Assembly (NCBI GenBank): GCA_001724265.1
Contig: MEDY01000133.1
Coordinates: 1 to 64,000, forward strand
DNA from: Rhizaria sp. SCN 62-66
Lineage: Eukaryota > Rhizaria, unplaced
Reading direction: 5' to 3'
DNA length: 64,000 nt
The translations under genes and the position numbers were made by a program. The notes under the pieces were generated by a model, which searched no databases, was not told the origin of the DNA, and saw only the letters and a list, made by a program, of their open reading frames with translations. The first letter of the stretch is position 1, and each line of letters begins with the position of its first letter. Positions 35,546-47,300 of this stretch are shown one piece after another.

Positions 35546-36509
35546 AACCTTGCCATGGTTGGCGGTGTGTCGCGTGGCAGCTCGTGATGCTAAGGTTTGC
35601 ATCAGTAAGCCAGCAGCTTGGACTGATTACGCTCCGAGCTTGAGTCTTACACTTTCTGTTTCATAACACATATATATAGCTGAATGTGTGATAGCATGTA
35701 TTTTTTGTTGATTAGTCTGCTGAAGCATGATTCGCGCGATTAGAATAAATCTGTGATTCGTGTATTGCTCTTGACTGATCTTGTCCACGGTTGAGTACAC
35801 GGCGCTTTCTGCCGATGCCGGCGTCATTTCGCCCGTCGGCACAGTGTTGATGTATCGAGCTGTGCCGGTTGGCCGGACTAAACGTACCCTGTTGGAACAG
35901 TGCTAATTTGCTCGCGCAAAGTTGTTTCTTCCAGCAAATCAGGCAAATTCGGTTCGTACAACACGTCTATTTTCATTGATTTTAAGCCATGTCCGGTGAA
36001 TCTGCTGGGTGGCGCCGTGACGGTTGGTCGCCTGATATCATGCATTGAAGGAAATCAGGCGACAACGCGCATTAACAATAACATCGATGAATATTACTAT
36101 CTGCTATTCGAGGAAAATATTTTGAAATGTTTCACTTGGCACAGCAAAAAAGGGGGATGCGCAATCTATGACGAGCATACCGGAAAGCTTATCATGTTCA
36201 GCAACTTTACGTCTCACGACAGTGAGATTTTTGACTCTTTGCTCTGGATGACGTCTCTACAGGCACTTAAACCATTAAAGCACACTTTTTCCACGTCAAT
36301 CAAATTGTTTTAAGTGTTTCGAGTATGTATATTACGTCCGATATCAACACGATATGGCTTTTGTTCTAATTATCGACAGCCTGAAACAATGAGGCCCTTC
36401 GCTCGTTGCACTCTTAATAAAGTCGTCAACAATCGCAGTAGCAGTCAGTCACGCGCTCCCGCTTTTACAACACATCACGTGTCCCACATGTTACACACGC
36501 ATATCGCAC
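35546..36509. other. Intergenic region between convergent genes, with coding-like fragments
   Basis: This region separates the 3' ends of kinase gene 2 (+) and the PINX1-like gene (-). On + it holds two overlapping open stretches in different frames. The first is about 35771-35905 (contains EYTALSADAGVISPVG, ends TAA). The second is 35882-36313 (contains YYYLLFEENILKCFTWHSKK, ends TAA) and has no early ATG. They could be one decayed, frameshifted gene. The family is not recognised and chance is not excluded. Confidence 0.3.
35744..35749 (+). terminator. Putative polyadenylation signal AATAAA
   Basis: A canonical hexamer lies about 200 bp after the TAA stop of kinase gene 2, on the same strand. 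It is inferred from motif and position. Confidence 0.4.
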
Positions 36510-38447
36510 TCAATCGGACTCGACAGTGATGCCCACGCAGTCGGCAAGCGCGCCCGCCACCGCTGCAAGCACCGTCTCTACAGTCACGCTACCATCGTCG
36601 CCACACTTGCTGTTCACCTTCTTGACGAGCTTGCCCACGGTCACCGCACCGCCCGCCTTGGCCAGCACAGCGACCACGGTCTCGGCCACCTTGCGCTGCG
36701 CACGGTCACTCTTACTCGCAGCGGTGACCGCAGTCTTGGCGGAGTCAGCGTCCGTCGCCAGACCGATCACGACGGCAGCGGCAGCGGGCTTAGAGCTACT
36801 GCTGCTGTTGTTGGTGGTGCTGCTCTGAGCGATGGCGGAGGCGGCGAGCGCGGCCGTCACAGGGGCGTTGTTAAGCGCCTTAGAGAGGCGCTTGGCGAGC
36901 TTAGTGAGAGTCAATGCACCGCCAGCGGCCGTCATGGTGGGTAACAGAACCTTGGTGGCTGCGCCAACGGTCGGGGCGAGGACGATCGTCGCCGTGTCAG
37001 AGCCGTCGGCGGTGTTGGAGGCGCTCTTGCTCTTCTTGCTCGTGTGCTCGACCGCAGCGCTCTCATTCTCCTTCGTATCCTTCTTGTCCTTCTTGTCCTT
37101 CTTATCCTTCTTGTCCTTCTTGTCCTTCTTGTCGTCGCTGTTTGAGGCCGGCGCCGCAGCAGCCTTCGCGTCCTTACCACCGACGAAGCACGAGATGACG
37201 GCACGGCGGAACGTCTGCGACTCTTGGAGAATTTCCTCGCTGCGGATACCAGTGTACTCTGGCACGCCGCCCTTACCCCAGTTCTTAGCCAGCTCTTCCT
37301 TGCTCTTGGCAGAGGGCGCGGCGGCGGGCTTCAGCTTCCGCAGCAGAGCCGCAGTCGCGTCAGCACGGTCACGGTCCTCATCGGACATCGCCTTCTGCGC
37401 CACAGCGGCGCGGTCGCGGCCCGTGGTTTCGACCTTGGTTGTGATCCCGGCGGCCGCGAGGGTGTTCTGGTGTGTGAGACGGTCAATCGCGTCTTGCTCG
37501 GCGTCGGTTGAGCCGAGGCCGCCGCGGGAGTTAGTGTACCCAAGACCAGAGGTACTCATGCTGCTGGAACTGTCCGTGTTGTTGTAGGCGGAGGCGTGGG
37601 ACATCATAGCGGCACCGCTGGCACCGAAGCCGAGGCCGCCGCGACCTGTGTGGGACATTCCCATCATCTGGTTATAGTACGCTTCTTGGTCGTTCATCGT
37701 GAAACCGCTGTTGCGGTGCTCACGGTCACTACTACTGCTCGAGCTAGAGCTAGAGCTGGAGTAGAAGGATGCGTTGTGTTGCGCGACACGGATCGCAGTA
37801 TCACCGAGCTTCTTGGCGAAATAATCAGTCATGCTGACTGTACTCTTGACAACCATGAGGTCCTCGTTGCTGCCATCGCCAACATCGTCGTTCGCATCTG
37901 CATCGTTGTTGCTGTTGTTGTTGCCGGTGGTCTTGCTGGCGGTAGAGCTAGAGTTGGAGCTGCGGCCCTGGATCTCGTTGAGGTGCGTGGAGTAGAGAGT
38001 CGGGTTGCGGGCCTTTGTGAACGCGGCCGTCAAGCGGCGCTTGGCCTTGGCAACCGTAAGCCGGCTTGAGATAGACATGCCGGCGTCAGCCGCGGTCATG
38101 GGAGCCTCAGCCTGGACGCCGCCGTCGCCCGTGGCGGCGATATCCGCGTTGCCGAAAGCGACGCGGGCGAGGATGTCGTTGTACACAGCCTGTGTGGCCA
38201 TCGCATTCTCGTCCTCTTGTGTCGCAGTGGCGCCGATGCCGAGGGTGTCGTTCTTCTTGCGCGCGGTGAGGTAGGAGGAGATGCCGGCTTCTTCCTTGCC
38301 GAGACCTTTGCCCTTGCTCCAGCCGAGCTTTTCCATCATACGGAAACCGAAGTTGGACTTCTCTTCTTCCCAGAACTTGTCGCCGTGGCGCGATGCCGAC
38401 ACGCGGTCGGACTTGAAGTCGGAGCTGGTCTGCACAGCCGACGCCAT
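36510..38447 (-). CDS. PINX1: PINX1-like G-patch protein
   Basis: A single exon encodes 645 residues from the ATG at 38447 (MASAVQTSSDF) and ends with TGA. The frame is open further upstream, but without an ATG. The G-patch spans about residues 31-75: FGFRMMEKLGWSKGKGLGKE, then SSYLTARKKNDTLGIGA. The motif lies near the N-terminus and is followed by a basic segment, as in PINX1/Pxr1, nucleolar proteins acting in rRNA/snoRNA maturation and as telomerase inhibitors. A KKD tandem repeat near the middle (37081-37135) gives a strongly charged nucleolar-type stretch. Two similar Ala/Gly-rich helical modules follow near the C-terminus (GGALTLTKLAKRLSKAL and GGAVTVGKLVKKVNSK). The length is about twice that of human PINX1 because of Ser/Asn/Ala inserts. 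Confidence 0.8.
   Translation of the reverse strand: MASAVQTSSDFKSDRVSASRHGDKFWEEEKSNFGFRMMEKLGWSKGKGLGKEEAGISSYLTARKKNDTLGIGATATQEDENAMATQAVYNDILARVAFGNADIAATGDGGVQAEAPMTAADAGMSISSRLTVAKAKRRLTAAFTKARNPTLYSTHLNEIQGRSSNSSSTASKTTGNNNSNNDADANDDVGDGSNEDLMVVKSTVSMTDYFAKKLGDTAIRVAQHNASFYSSSSSSSSSSSDREHRNSGFTMNDQEAYYNQMMGMSHTGRGGLGFGASGAAMMSHASAYNNTDSSSSMSTSGLGYTNSRGGLGSTDAEQDAIDRLTHQNTLAAAGITTKVETTGRDRAAVAQKAMSDEDRDRADATAALLRKLKPAAAPSAKSKEELAKNWGKGGVPEYTGIRSEEILQESQTFRRAVISCFVGGKDAKAAAAPASNSDDKKDKKDKKDKKDKKDKKDTKENESAAVEHTSKKSKSASNTADGSDTATIVLAPTVGAATKVLLPTMTAAGGALTLTKLAKRLSKALNNAPVTAALAASAIAQSSTTNNSSSSSKPAAAAVVIGLATDADSAKTAVTAASKSDRAQRKVAETVVAVLAKAGGAVTVGKLVKKVNSKCGDDGSVTVETVLAAVAGALADCVGITVESD
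37081..37135 (-). repeat. Lys-Lys-Asp codon repeat in the PINX1-like gene
   Basis: A 9-bp unit read on the - strand as AAG-AAG-GAC recurs about six times in tandem, giving a KKDKKDKKD run. Confidence 0.9.
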
Positions 38448-39019
38448 GATGCTTGCGATGCAAGAGAACGCGGAACGGGGGTAACGGGGAGGCGCAAAGG
38501 CGAAGGGAAGGAAGGGGGTGGGGTAGAGCTGCAGGGGAAGGAAAGAGGTGGCACAAGGATGGAGCTGTGAGCGCAAGGACAAGGAGTGGAAAAGTGTAAA
38601 AAGAGAAATTAAAGTGACAGTAGCGCAGCTAACTCTAGCTCTTGTCCACTAGAAATATATGGTCAGCTGGAAGCACACCAGACTCATTTGCGTCGCGCTT
38701 TGTCTCGCATTGCTACCAGTCGTCCCTCGCTGTCTCTCGATTTTTCGGAACCTCGCTTGCCTCCGACCGCAACTCCTACCAACCAGGGCTTTCTTGCAGG
38801 CAGGTCTACAGGCCCGCTATGACCGTCAATACTACTATATCTATGAAATTCGTACTGTGTGCTTTGTTTTTTGTTTGTCACTCTTTTAATTTGCTCTGCG
38901 GGCGCGGTCTTCCTGTGTTTATAGATGTTCCAGTCGACCCACTCGCTCACTCTCCTCGTCACTTCACATCAATCCCTTTTGCACCGCGTTGTCGCCCGAC
39001 TGTCGCCGTCGTAGCCTAC
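38448..39019. other. Divergent promoter region, 572 bp
   Basis: This lies between the start codons of the PINX1-like gene (-) and the LYR gene (+), so it should hold both promoters and 5' UTRs. The + frame upstream of the LYR ATG is open but has no domain-like content and looks like leader sequence. Confidence 0.5.
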
Positions 39020-39611
39020 ATGTCGATCTCCAAGAGCACTCTTGCGATCTACCGCGACTGCATGCGTCTTATTGGTACGTATCCGTCATATTTCCTCTCA
39101 CATAGCTCTTCTTTGACACAGCCTGCAACATTTTCTCACTCGCACTCACTTGCTCCGGTGCATCGCTACTTTTTTCATCGTTGCTTAGACCACATGGCTG
39201 GTCGCTCTGCCAAGGCTACCCGTGTTCGTGACATTGTGCGCAGCGAGTTCCGCAAGCACAGTCTCGAAACTGAGCCTGAGAAGATCGAGACGCTCCGCAA
39301 CGGCGCCATTCAGGTCCGCTCTACAATCAACTAAACCCAAGAATTGGTGGCATATATTTTAATTTGAGACTTGTAACTCGAGTGTAATGCGACGGCGTGC
39401 AGTATCTATGTTTTTGTTGGGTTTGGGCTCTAATATCTTTTATCTTTATTGTGTTCAACCTCTTTATTTTTTCTCGCAGGGCCTTGCTAACTACCTGACT
39501 GTTGACAGTGTCTCTAAGCTCAAGCGGAAGCAGTTTTCAGAGACCAACACCGCTGTCTCTGGCTCAGGCGCCTCTGCGAACAGCGATGGGAGCAATACTC
39601 AGCAGCAGTAA
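39020..39611 (+). CDS. Complex1_LYR-family (LYR motif) protein
   Basis: Three exons, 39020-39074, 39189-39313 and 39480-39611, encode 103 residues and end with TAA. Donors are GTACGT and a weak GTCCGC; the second is inferred from frame and similarity. Residues 6-18 carry the motif (TLAIYRDCMRLI, with I-Y-R in place of L-Y-R). The fold continues with KATRVRDIVRSEFRKH, EPEKIETLRNGAIQ and GLANYLTVDSVSKLKR. This resembles plant and protist single-domain LYR proteins, small mitochondrial adaptors that bind acyl carrier protein and help assemble Fe-S or respiratory complexes. The exact subfamily cannot be told. If intron 2 is retained, the protein would end a few codons later at TAA 39332-39334. 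Confidence 0.75.
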
Positions 39612-40414
39612 GCAATGCGCAAGCCTGCATGCTTTGATGAGCTCCCTCATGTTCCAGAAGACATGACTTAAATGTCATGCAGAAACGAAACAGTACATGC
39701 TTCCTATGCTCAAAGGATACGTGTAGTGACATATATATTCGATTATCTAGCATATCACCATCAAATTATGAACATCAGTTCTGTGTTCGCAGCAATACAT
39801 CAACACCCGTAACACCGAAGATTTGAGTCAATTTTGACTCATCGAATCTTTTGTACTCTGGCTACGAACTTACATTGTCCTTGTTTAAGTTTGATGTGTA
39901 TGTGAAATGAATATTCAGCAGCATAGTCCGCTTACTCATAAGCTTATATGTATAAACCAGATCTCGCTCTGTTCTTCAAGCATACCACAATCAACAACAA
40001 CTAACATAATCTCAAACACACAGAGTGCATCCTTCCATCACAATGTCACTTACATTGCTTGCCAGTCGAGTTACTATGACCGCACCGACATGTAGCATCC
40101 ATGTACATGGGCATCTGATTATACTCTTTAGCTGGCACAAGCATCGCAAGCAATCCGAACGAAACTCATAAAATCCACAACACGTTATTCGTGAACGCAG
40201 TACTTACATCACGTCTAAGTATCTAAGTACCAAACAACACCAAAATAGACGACAAAAACGAAAAAACAACAGCAACGACAATCCACAAATGTAGTCTACT
40301 AATTCGCGTAAACAACAACAACAACAAAGGCAATTTTGCTCTCAGCGTTCAGCCTTACATAAAAAGCGACTTTACTTTTACTCAAAGAAGAAACTAAAAG
40401 CTCGTATTACTTGC
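39612..40414. other. Intergenic spacer between convergent genes, 803 bp
   Basis: This AT-rich sequence is made of the 3' flanks of the LYR gene (+) and the Sec14-like gene (-). A CTAAGTATCTAAGTAC stretch lies near 40215-40230. No gene or RNA was recognised. Confidence 0.5.
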
Positions 40415-42154
40415 TTACTCGGGCTTAGCAGAAGTAACCTTACCCTCAACCTGAGCCTCCGCAGCAGCAACAGCAGCAGAAGCGGGGGCAGCGGCATCAT
40501 CAGTCTCGGCGACATCATCAGTCTCGGCGGCCTCAGCAGTCTTGGTCTCAGTCTCTGCCTTAGGGGACTCAGCCTTAGGGGACTCAGCCTTAGGGGACTC
40601 AGCCTTAGGGGACTCAGCCTTAGGGGACTCAGCCTTAGGGGCGTCAGCAGCCTTCTCAGCATCCGCGGCAGGAGCAGGAGCAGCAGCGGCGGCGGCGGGG
40701 TCGGCGGCGGCGGGAGATGCAGGGGCAGGCGCACCAGAGAGACTGCTGCTCACTGTCACACCCTCCCCGGTGGCGGTATCGCCATCGACCTCCGCAGCGC
40801 GCTTGGCAAGCAAGGCCTGACGCTCCTCGAGGAAGTTCTGGAAGATGTCGTCATACTCGCCGCCCTCAGCGTTGGCGCCCTTGAAGTTGCCGATGAAGCA
40901 CGGGGCTTCCTTGGTGTACTTACAGTTGCCGCCAAGGAAATCGGGGAGCTGGTCTTTGTCGATCACCTCGAGGAGCTCCTTGGTGTCCTTGCACCAGCGG
41001 ATACGCGACTTGGTGGTGTTGTCAATCCACGGGGACGCGATGGTCCAGATGGCTTTGACGATGAAGCCGGCGTTGACGACGTACATCTTGTGCAGGGTCT
41101 CCGGGTACTTGGTCTGGTCGATGTCGATGAGCTCCTTGATGGGACCGTAGAACTTCTTGGTGAAATGGGAGAAACCGAAGTCGTCGAGATCCATGATGAC
41201 GACGTGCTTGTATGTGCGGCGGCCCAGCTTCTGCGACAGCTTGATCTTGGCGTCGTTCATCCACTCCATCGTCTGGATATGGAGATCAAGATACTCGTCC
41301 ATGGTGAACTTGGCGTGGAGCTCCTTGGGGGAAACCTGACCGGGGCGGTCGATGTAGATGACGTGGCCGTCCTTGGAGACACCGTGCATGCCGTGGGGCC
41401 ACATGCGGATGAACTCCTCGCGGCGCGGGTACGCCGTCGCGGCGATCTCGTCGACCTAGATAGCGAAGCGAGCGAAAAGACAAGAAAGGGATATATAAGG
41501 CGAAGAACGATGAGTGTAGAGATAAAAGAAAGAAATTAGATAGTATCACGCAGTGGTATATGTCTGGGTTGAGTGTCATTGTGAATAGTTGTGTTCGTAA
41601 AAGATGAAACAAGGCGATGAATAAAAATGCATATCGAGAAGGTCTGTTTAGTTGTTTTGCTTCGTGTTTTGATAGATGTGCGCACCTTCTTCTCCTTGCG
41701 CCAGGCAAGGCACTTGTCAATGGTATCGAAGGCCAGCTGGGCGGGGTTCTCCTCGTTGACGTAGCCTGTGATGTCATGTCGACGCAGAAAGCGAACAAGT
41801 CAGAGAGAAAGCAAGAGACGTTAAAAAGAAAAGAGCGATGAGCAGTTCTGGTCAACTTAGGGGCCACATATTACAGGCAAGTTCAGAGTTTAAAGGAATA
41901 GCAGGTTTGCATGTCGAGAGATTACGCCTGTTATTGTGGGGATAAATGTGTTTTAGTTTAAGGGATATCGGCTTTGTGGAGATATGAAGGAAAATAGACG
42001 TACCGCGGATGAAGCGGAGGAGGATGAGCTCGTCCATGCCAGCCTCCTTAATGCGGTCGCCCATCTTCTCGTAGATGTGGTCAAGCTGCTTGCGCTCCGA
42101 GTCGGAGATAGGGTCCGTCTCGGGAATCGTGATCTTCTCGCCCTTCTTGCTCAT
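40415..42154 (-). CDS. Sec14-like CRAL-TRIO lipid-transfer protein
   Basis: Exons on the - strand are 42154-42004, 41765-41686 and 41455-40415; donors are GTACGT and GTGCGC. The product is 423 residues, with TAA as stop. The CRAL-TRIO N-terminal helices are visible (MDELILLRFIRGYVNEENPA, CLAWRKEKKVDE). The lipid-binding domain follows at about residues 95-265: VIYIDRPGQVSP, YKHVVIMDLDDFGFSHF, YPETLHKMYVVNAGFIVKAI, and SRIRWCKDTKELLEVI with LPDFLGGNC. These match Sec14-type phosphatidylinositol/phosphatidylcholine transfer proteins, which work at Golgi and plasma membranes. The C-terminal 130 residues are Ala/Glu/Pro-rich and include five KAESP repeats. No GOLD domain is visible. The start ATG gives MSKKGEKITIP. 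Confidence 0.88.
40557..40641 (-). repeat. 15-bp tandem repeat coding KAESP
   Basis: Five near-identical 15-bp units lie in the C-terminal tail of the Sec14-like gene; the flanking partial units read KAESP/KAPKAE-like. The repeat keeps frame and gives alternating charge. Confidence 0.9.
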
Positions 42155-42584
42155 GGTCGTGGCTGCGGGGGTGCAAGGGACAAAGACGGGAAAGGGTGAG
42201 GCAAGTGGAGGGTGCTTGTGCGTCAGCAAATCGAAAAAATGGAAACCCGCATGAAGATGGGGGCTGTATGAACATTAATATGAATCACAAAGATAATGAT
42301 ACGTATTCTACCGGAATATCGCGAGGATATACCTAATCAACGCCTGTGAACCGAGGATAATGGCGACTAGAATGCGGCAAGGGGTCACTATTCGCAGAGG
42401 CCAACAACCAAAATCAAAATGTCGACCAGCGAGTCAGTTCCGAAAAAAAGCGCAGACTCCAGCGCGGGGGGTAACGACTAGTAGGCTTTACAAAGTGGGC
42501 TGAAACGACGTGAGCTTTCCGTCAGTAGGAAATTCCTTTCGGCTAAAGGTAAATCGGACGTCTTACCGTTGTAAACGCGGAAAA
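42155..42584. other. Divergent promoter region, 430 bp
   Basis: This compact spacer lies between the start codons of the Sec14-like gene (-) and the EF-hand gene (+). It presumably contains both promoters. No obvious TATA box is placed well for either gene. Confidence 0.5.
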
Positions 42585-43420
42585 ATGGAGGCGATTTCCC
42601 CTTCGCATATCCGCGAGCTGTCGTCTCTTTTCTCCCGTCTCGACCCGCGCCAGACTGGCCTCTTACTCGCTCCCGAGATCAGCGCCCTGCTCGCCACTCT
42701 GGGCGTCACCGTCGCCCCGCACGAAGTCAAGCCGTTTCTCTCTTCCCTTGGCCTGGGCGGGCAAACGGCGGACGGCGAAGCGAGTCTCACGTTCACAGGG
42801 TTCGTCGCACTGTTGTCCCTTCCCCTCGAGAGCAACGAAGCCCCCTCTGCAGCGCCCCATCTCGCTGCCGCCACGGCTGCGCTTTTCCCCTCCGTGCCTG
42901 TCGCGCTGAGTGACGCGGCGGAGCGGGATGTTGTGCGTGCGTTTGCGTTGATGGATAAAGACGGCGACGGTGCGCTGAACAAGAGCGATTTATTGGCAGC
43001 GCTTGCTGAGCTTGACCCCAGCATCACTCCGTTACAAGTACGTATTTGACCACATGAATGGTGTTATCTCGAAACAAAACTGAACTATTTTATACAATTG
43101 TACCTACGCAATATTTCATCTTAAATCCACCTGCTCATATGTCTGTCATATCTGCTTCATATGCTGTTTTGTCATAGATCGATGAGATGTTACGCGAAGT
43201 TGGCACTGCCATGACGACATCAGCAGCTCAGAACAACGCTGGGGGGAATAGTAGCAATAACGGTAGCTTTACGATGAACGGCAACACCGTGAGTGGGTAT
43301 GGCAACGGGATTAATGGCGGCAATGGGGCTAAGGCCGTGACATTGCCTGTCTTTGCAGAGCTTGTTGGTGTCTCGACCACTGCCACCACAGTGCCAAACA
43401 ACAACAGCAAACGTGTATGA
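42585..43420 (+). CDS. EF-hand protein (calmodulin/centrin-like N-terminal region)
   Basis: Two exons, 42585-43037 and 43178-43420, encode 231 residues; the phase-0 intron starts GTACGT. The stop is TGA. Residues 1-30 form a degenerate EF-hand (ELSSLFSRLDPRQTGLLLAP) lacking several Ca ligands. A second EF-hand near residues 119-142 is canonical except for Asp in place of the usual final Glu (DKDGDGALNKSDLLAALAEL). After the splice, IDEMLREVGTAM resembles the start of a further EF-hand helix, but a Gly/Asn/Ser-rich tail replaces its loop. A Ca-sensor or dynamin-independent adaptor role is possible, but no specific family is recognised. Start chosen at MEAISPSHIREL because it begins the first helix. 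Confidence 0.75.
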
Positions 43421-44307
43421 GTCGACTACGGCACACGAAGCGATTGCGTTGACCGCCAGAGACTGCGACTATTGAGCACAAAGAGGCTCTTAAAGTCACC
43501 ACGGCATCAAGACGCGTACTTGGGCAGCTAGGTCAGTTTTGAGCATATAGCACTGCCAATATGCAATATGTAAACAGTCTGTAATCCTACATGCGGTATC
43601 CATCACATATTATGCGGTCTCATGTCATTGTGCAAGTGCTTATGCGTCATGCAGCTGAGTTTGGAGGCCAGAAGCCACCAGTTACATAGTTTAGAAAACC
43701 TCCGATTTGCAAGGTTATATAGCGCCCACCTTCCGCAAAAATACATTAGCCTCATTGATCTTGCCATGTTCTATATTATAATATTGCCTCGATACGCCTA
43801 GATATTGCTTTAGGTTGCTTAGTGCGTGTTTAAGAGAGACTTATGACAGTTGTGACCCTGACCACTGAATGGTGAGCAGTTGCCTCGGCGGTTGCAAAGG
43901 GGAAGGCCATCGGAGACTGGGCTAAAGGGAGATTGAATTAAACGTGGAACGAATCGAAGCCGCGAGCCAAGACCGTGCTTTCTGATGAGAATGTGTGTTG
44001 AATTGATGTGTGTAATTATAGCATCACAAGGATTGTGTGTCTATAGTGTGGAAATCCCTGCGAGGAAAGACACATGCGATTCGGGGTGTGATCCTTTCGT
44101 CGTCCTTGCTTTCACGTTCTGTATCCGCCCTCCATTGCATTTCTTAGGCGCATGCGCCATCCAGACACGAAATGACTCTGTAGTCTCATTAATCCTCTTG
44201 TTTTATCTTTTGAAACGCATCTCTCGCAGCTACACCACCGCAGTCGCGCCTATCTTCAACACCCAACCTCGCTCGCGCCCCGCTCGCTGCTGTCACACAC
44301 GTCCACG
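43421..44307. other. Intergenic spacer, 887 bp
   Basis: This holds the 3' flank of the EF-hand gene and the promoter of the dynein gene, both on +. The sequence is AT-rich, with a pyrimidine-rich end before the dynein ATG. Short frames have no recognisable content. Confidence 0.5.
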
Positions 44308-47300
44308 ATGAGTGATCTCGAGGCGATCCGCCAGCGCACCGAAGACAAACGCCGCAAGCTTGAGGAGATCCGCCGCAAGAAGGCTCTCCGTGAGGAAGCC
44401 TCTAAGCAGCACGCTGCGGAAGTCCTCGCCTCCTCCGCCTCGTACAAAGGTAAGCAAATCGCTCTCTAACAACAATCGTCTCTAGCTCCGCACAATCTCA
44501 AGCAATCCTTCTCAAACTTAACATTTTGATATTTAGCGTTGCTCCTTTGCTAAAATTTCTAACACGGCTCATACAACATTTGTCTCGCTTTGATCTGTCT
44601 TTTGTCTTGCTTTTCATCTGCATCTGCGCTTCAATGTTACAGCTGAAGAGACCGCCGATGACCTCCTGAAGTCCATCGACGCCCTCGTCGGCGACCAATA
44701 CGCCGCCCCCTCCGCCTCCGTGACCCCCGCCGCCCCCGCTGCATCCACAGCCCCTGCACAGTCAGCTTTCTCCGCACTCATCGCCCATCCCGCAGCCTCA
44801 ACCTCAACTTCGACCTCGACCTCGTCAGTCGCTGCGGCCCCCTCCGCCGCCGCCGTGGCCGCGGCCGTGGCGGCGTCGATCCAGGAATACGTGCCTTCTC
44901 GCGCTGACGCGGTAGTCCTGGCCATCGGTCCCGGTGAGTCCATCTCGATCCCCCCGCAGCCGCGCGCTGTGACGTACTCACAAGAGGTGCAAACCGACTT
45001 GGCAGGAGCGCTGGACCGCGATGTGATCATCGCTGCCGCGCCCTCAGCAGGCGGCGCAGGCGCAAAGTACGTTTACTTCTCTGTTACAGCAGAAACAACA
45101 ACAAAAAACTCGACAAGTCCCAGACATCGTCCTTCTCTGCTCTTGAATATGACTTTAAAGTGGTAAATCTCGCAATAACTGCAGCATGGTGCTGAACTAT
45201 CTTCTGATAAGCGTGTATTAAATGTTTTAAATCGGTTTGTTTAGTATGTTTTGGGAATATTATCATCTCATCCAACTATATCCTGCAAATCATCCCTTTT
45301 CTCTTCTGCTTCGCTCTTTGCTTTGTGCTTTCTTAGTGGTGCCCCAAGAGGCTTCCAGTCCTCTGCCGCAACTGGTGCGAGCGCTGAAGAGGACGAAGAC
45401 CTCAAGCAGCGCGTCGCCCGCGTCCGCGCCCTCGAAACCGCGAACGCTGATCTCCGCAAGACTTCCCACTCTCTCCAGTCACAACTCGAAGCCGCTGCTG
45501 CCAAGAACAGTGAGCTCCAAGCCAAGCTCTCCCCTCCGACCCCCGCGCCCCTGACCGCGGCCGAGGAATCGAAGCTCGTCGCGTCCGAGGCGTTCCGCGA
45601 GTCTCTGTCCCGGTCGCTGAAGCTGGTCGAGCGGACCCTCTGGGCTGAGTCGGCGGGTGCCACGGGGTCTGAGGCCGCTGCGGCTGCAGCCGCGCTGGCG
45701 GCGGATTACACCGCAGACCCGTCCTCAACCGCGCTCATGGTCGCGCAGAGCGGCGGGATCTCGGCTTCTGCGGCCGCGCTGACTGTGGGCGTTGATGGGG
45801 GGGTGATTGGCGAGCCGGCGACGGCGGCCGTGCAGACGGTGCTCCACCTCCCCAAGGTCACTCGGTACGTTTCTCACCTCACTGCATAACGCTTTAAGCT
45901 GACATATCGATACTCTGTAGATACTCATTTGATATTCGTTAAACAATTAAGTATATACTTGCTTTATTTACTGAACTGTTTCGTTTTACTTTACAATATA
46001 CTCATATACGTCTTCTGTATGCCCTTTTTGTCTCTTTGTCAACCCTGTGTCGATCAACATGCACTGCACCTGCGCCTCGCTCACAGTCACCGCGCTGTGG
46101 CCGCCGTGGCGTGGTCCCGCGCCCACCCTGAGCTTGTCGCCGTTGCCTACAGCTCTCTCAACGATCCCCTGGCGCGTGAGCCCGATGGCCTCGTCCTCGT
46201 CTGGAACCGTTTTGTGCCGACGAGGCCCGAGTTTGAGCTCCGGTGTGAGGCTGCTGTAACTGCGATCGCGTTCTCGACCACCGATCCCCGTCAGGTACGT
46301 CCATTTTTTCGTTGTGGTATAGCTCACTAATTTGACCTTGTCTGCAACTTAAAGTGAACTATTTACGTAACTTTATGCGAGATGTAACACTACATCTATA
46401 TCCGTCTTCGCTCAAAATCAATGTGAGCCTCGATGTGACTAAACCTTGTCTTTTACCTTGTTTTTGCGCTGTATTACAACAGGTTATTGGCGGCACTGCG
46501 ACTGGCCAGGTCCTGATCTGGGACTTCCGCGCCCCCTCCGCCCCTCTCGCCCGCTCTTCCCTCGCCTCGGGCCCCACACTCCCCGTCGTTGCCCTGCAGC
46601 TGATTCCTCACGCGGCCGGTGAAGCCGCCGCTGTGACCGTGACGTCTGACGGCCGCGTGTGCACGTGGGCTCTCCGCGACTTGCTGGAGCCGCTCACCCT
46701 CACCCGCATCGACGCCCCGCACAACGCGAACCCGGGCAACGCCATCGCAGGCGCCCTCACCGCCGGGCAGGGCGTTCTCTCGGCCGCTGGCATCTCCGCC
46801 GGCGATCTCTGCGTGACAGCCGCCGCCTTCCCGTCCCGTGACTCGGCCCACGCCGTGCTGGCGGGCACTGAGGAAGGGCTGATGACGCTGTGTAAGCTAA
46901 AGGCCGATGCGCCGGGCGCGTGCGCGGCGTGGGGAAGCACGGCCGCCAGGGGCGCGCCGGTCACCGCGGTCGCATTTCAGGTACGTGTGTGTCGTAGGAC
47001 CGAAAAATAACAAAGCAGAAAGCACCTACGGTTGAAATGCTCTGAACTATGAAATGTTGCTTTGATGTGCCTGTGGGTCGATATGCGGGCATTCCGATGT
47101 TAAACTCAATAATACTGGGGTCAAATTGTTTAGTGTAGTATATTATTGTAAACTAGACTTGTATATATGGATGTAATCTCACAAGATATCACCTTATTGT
47201 TTTTATTTCTCACTTGATTTAGGCACATGACCGTGAGCGCGGCCTGACTTCTGACCTCGTACTCGTGGGTTCCATGGACTGGTCCCTGCACGTGTGCCTC

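Noticed and set aside
38642-39019. N-terminal extension of the LYR protein upstream of 39020
   Set aside because: The frame is open but has no early ATG and no conserved content; LYR proteins start just before the motif, as MSISKSTLAIYRD does.
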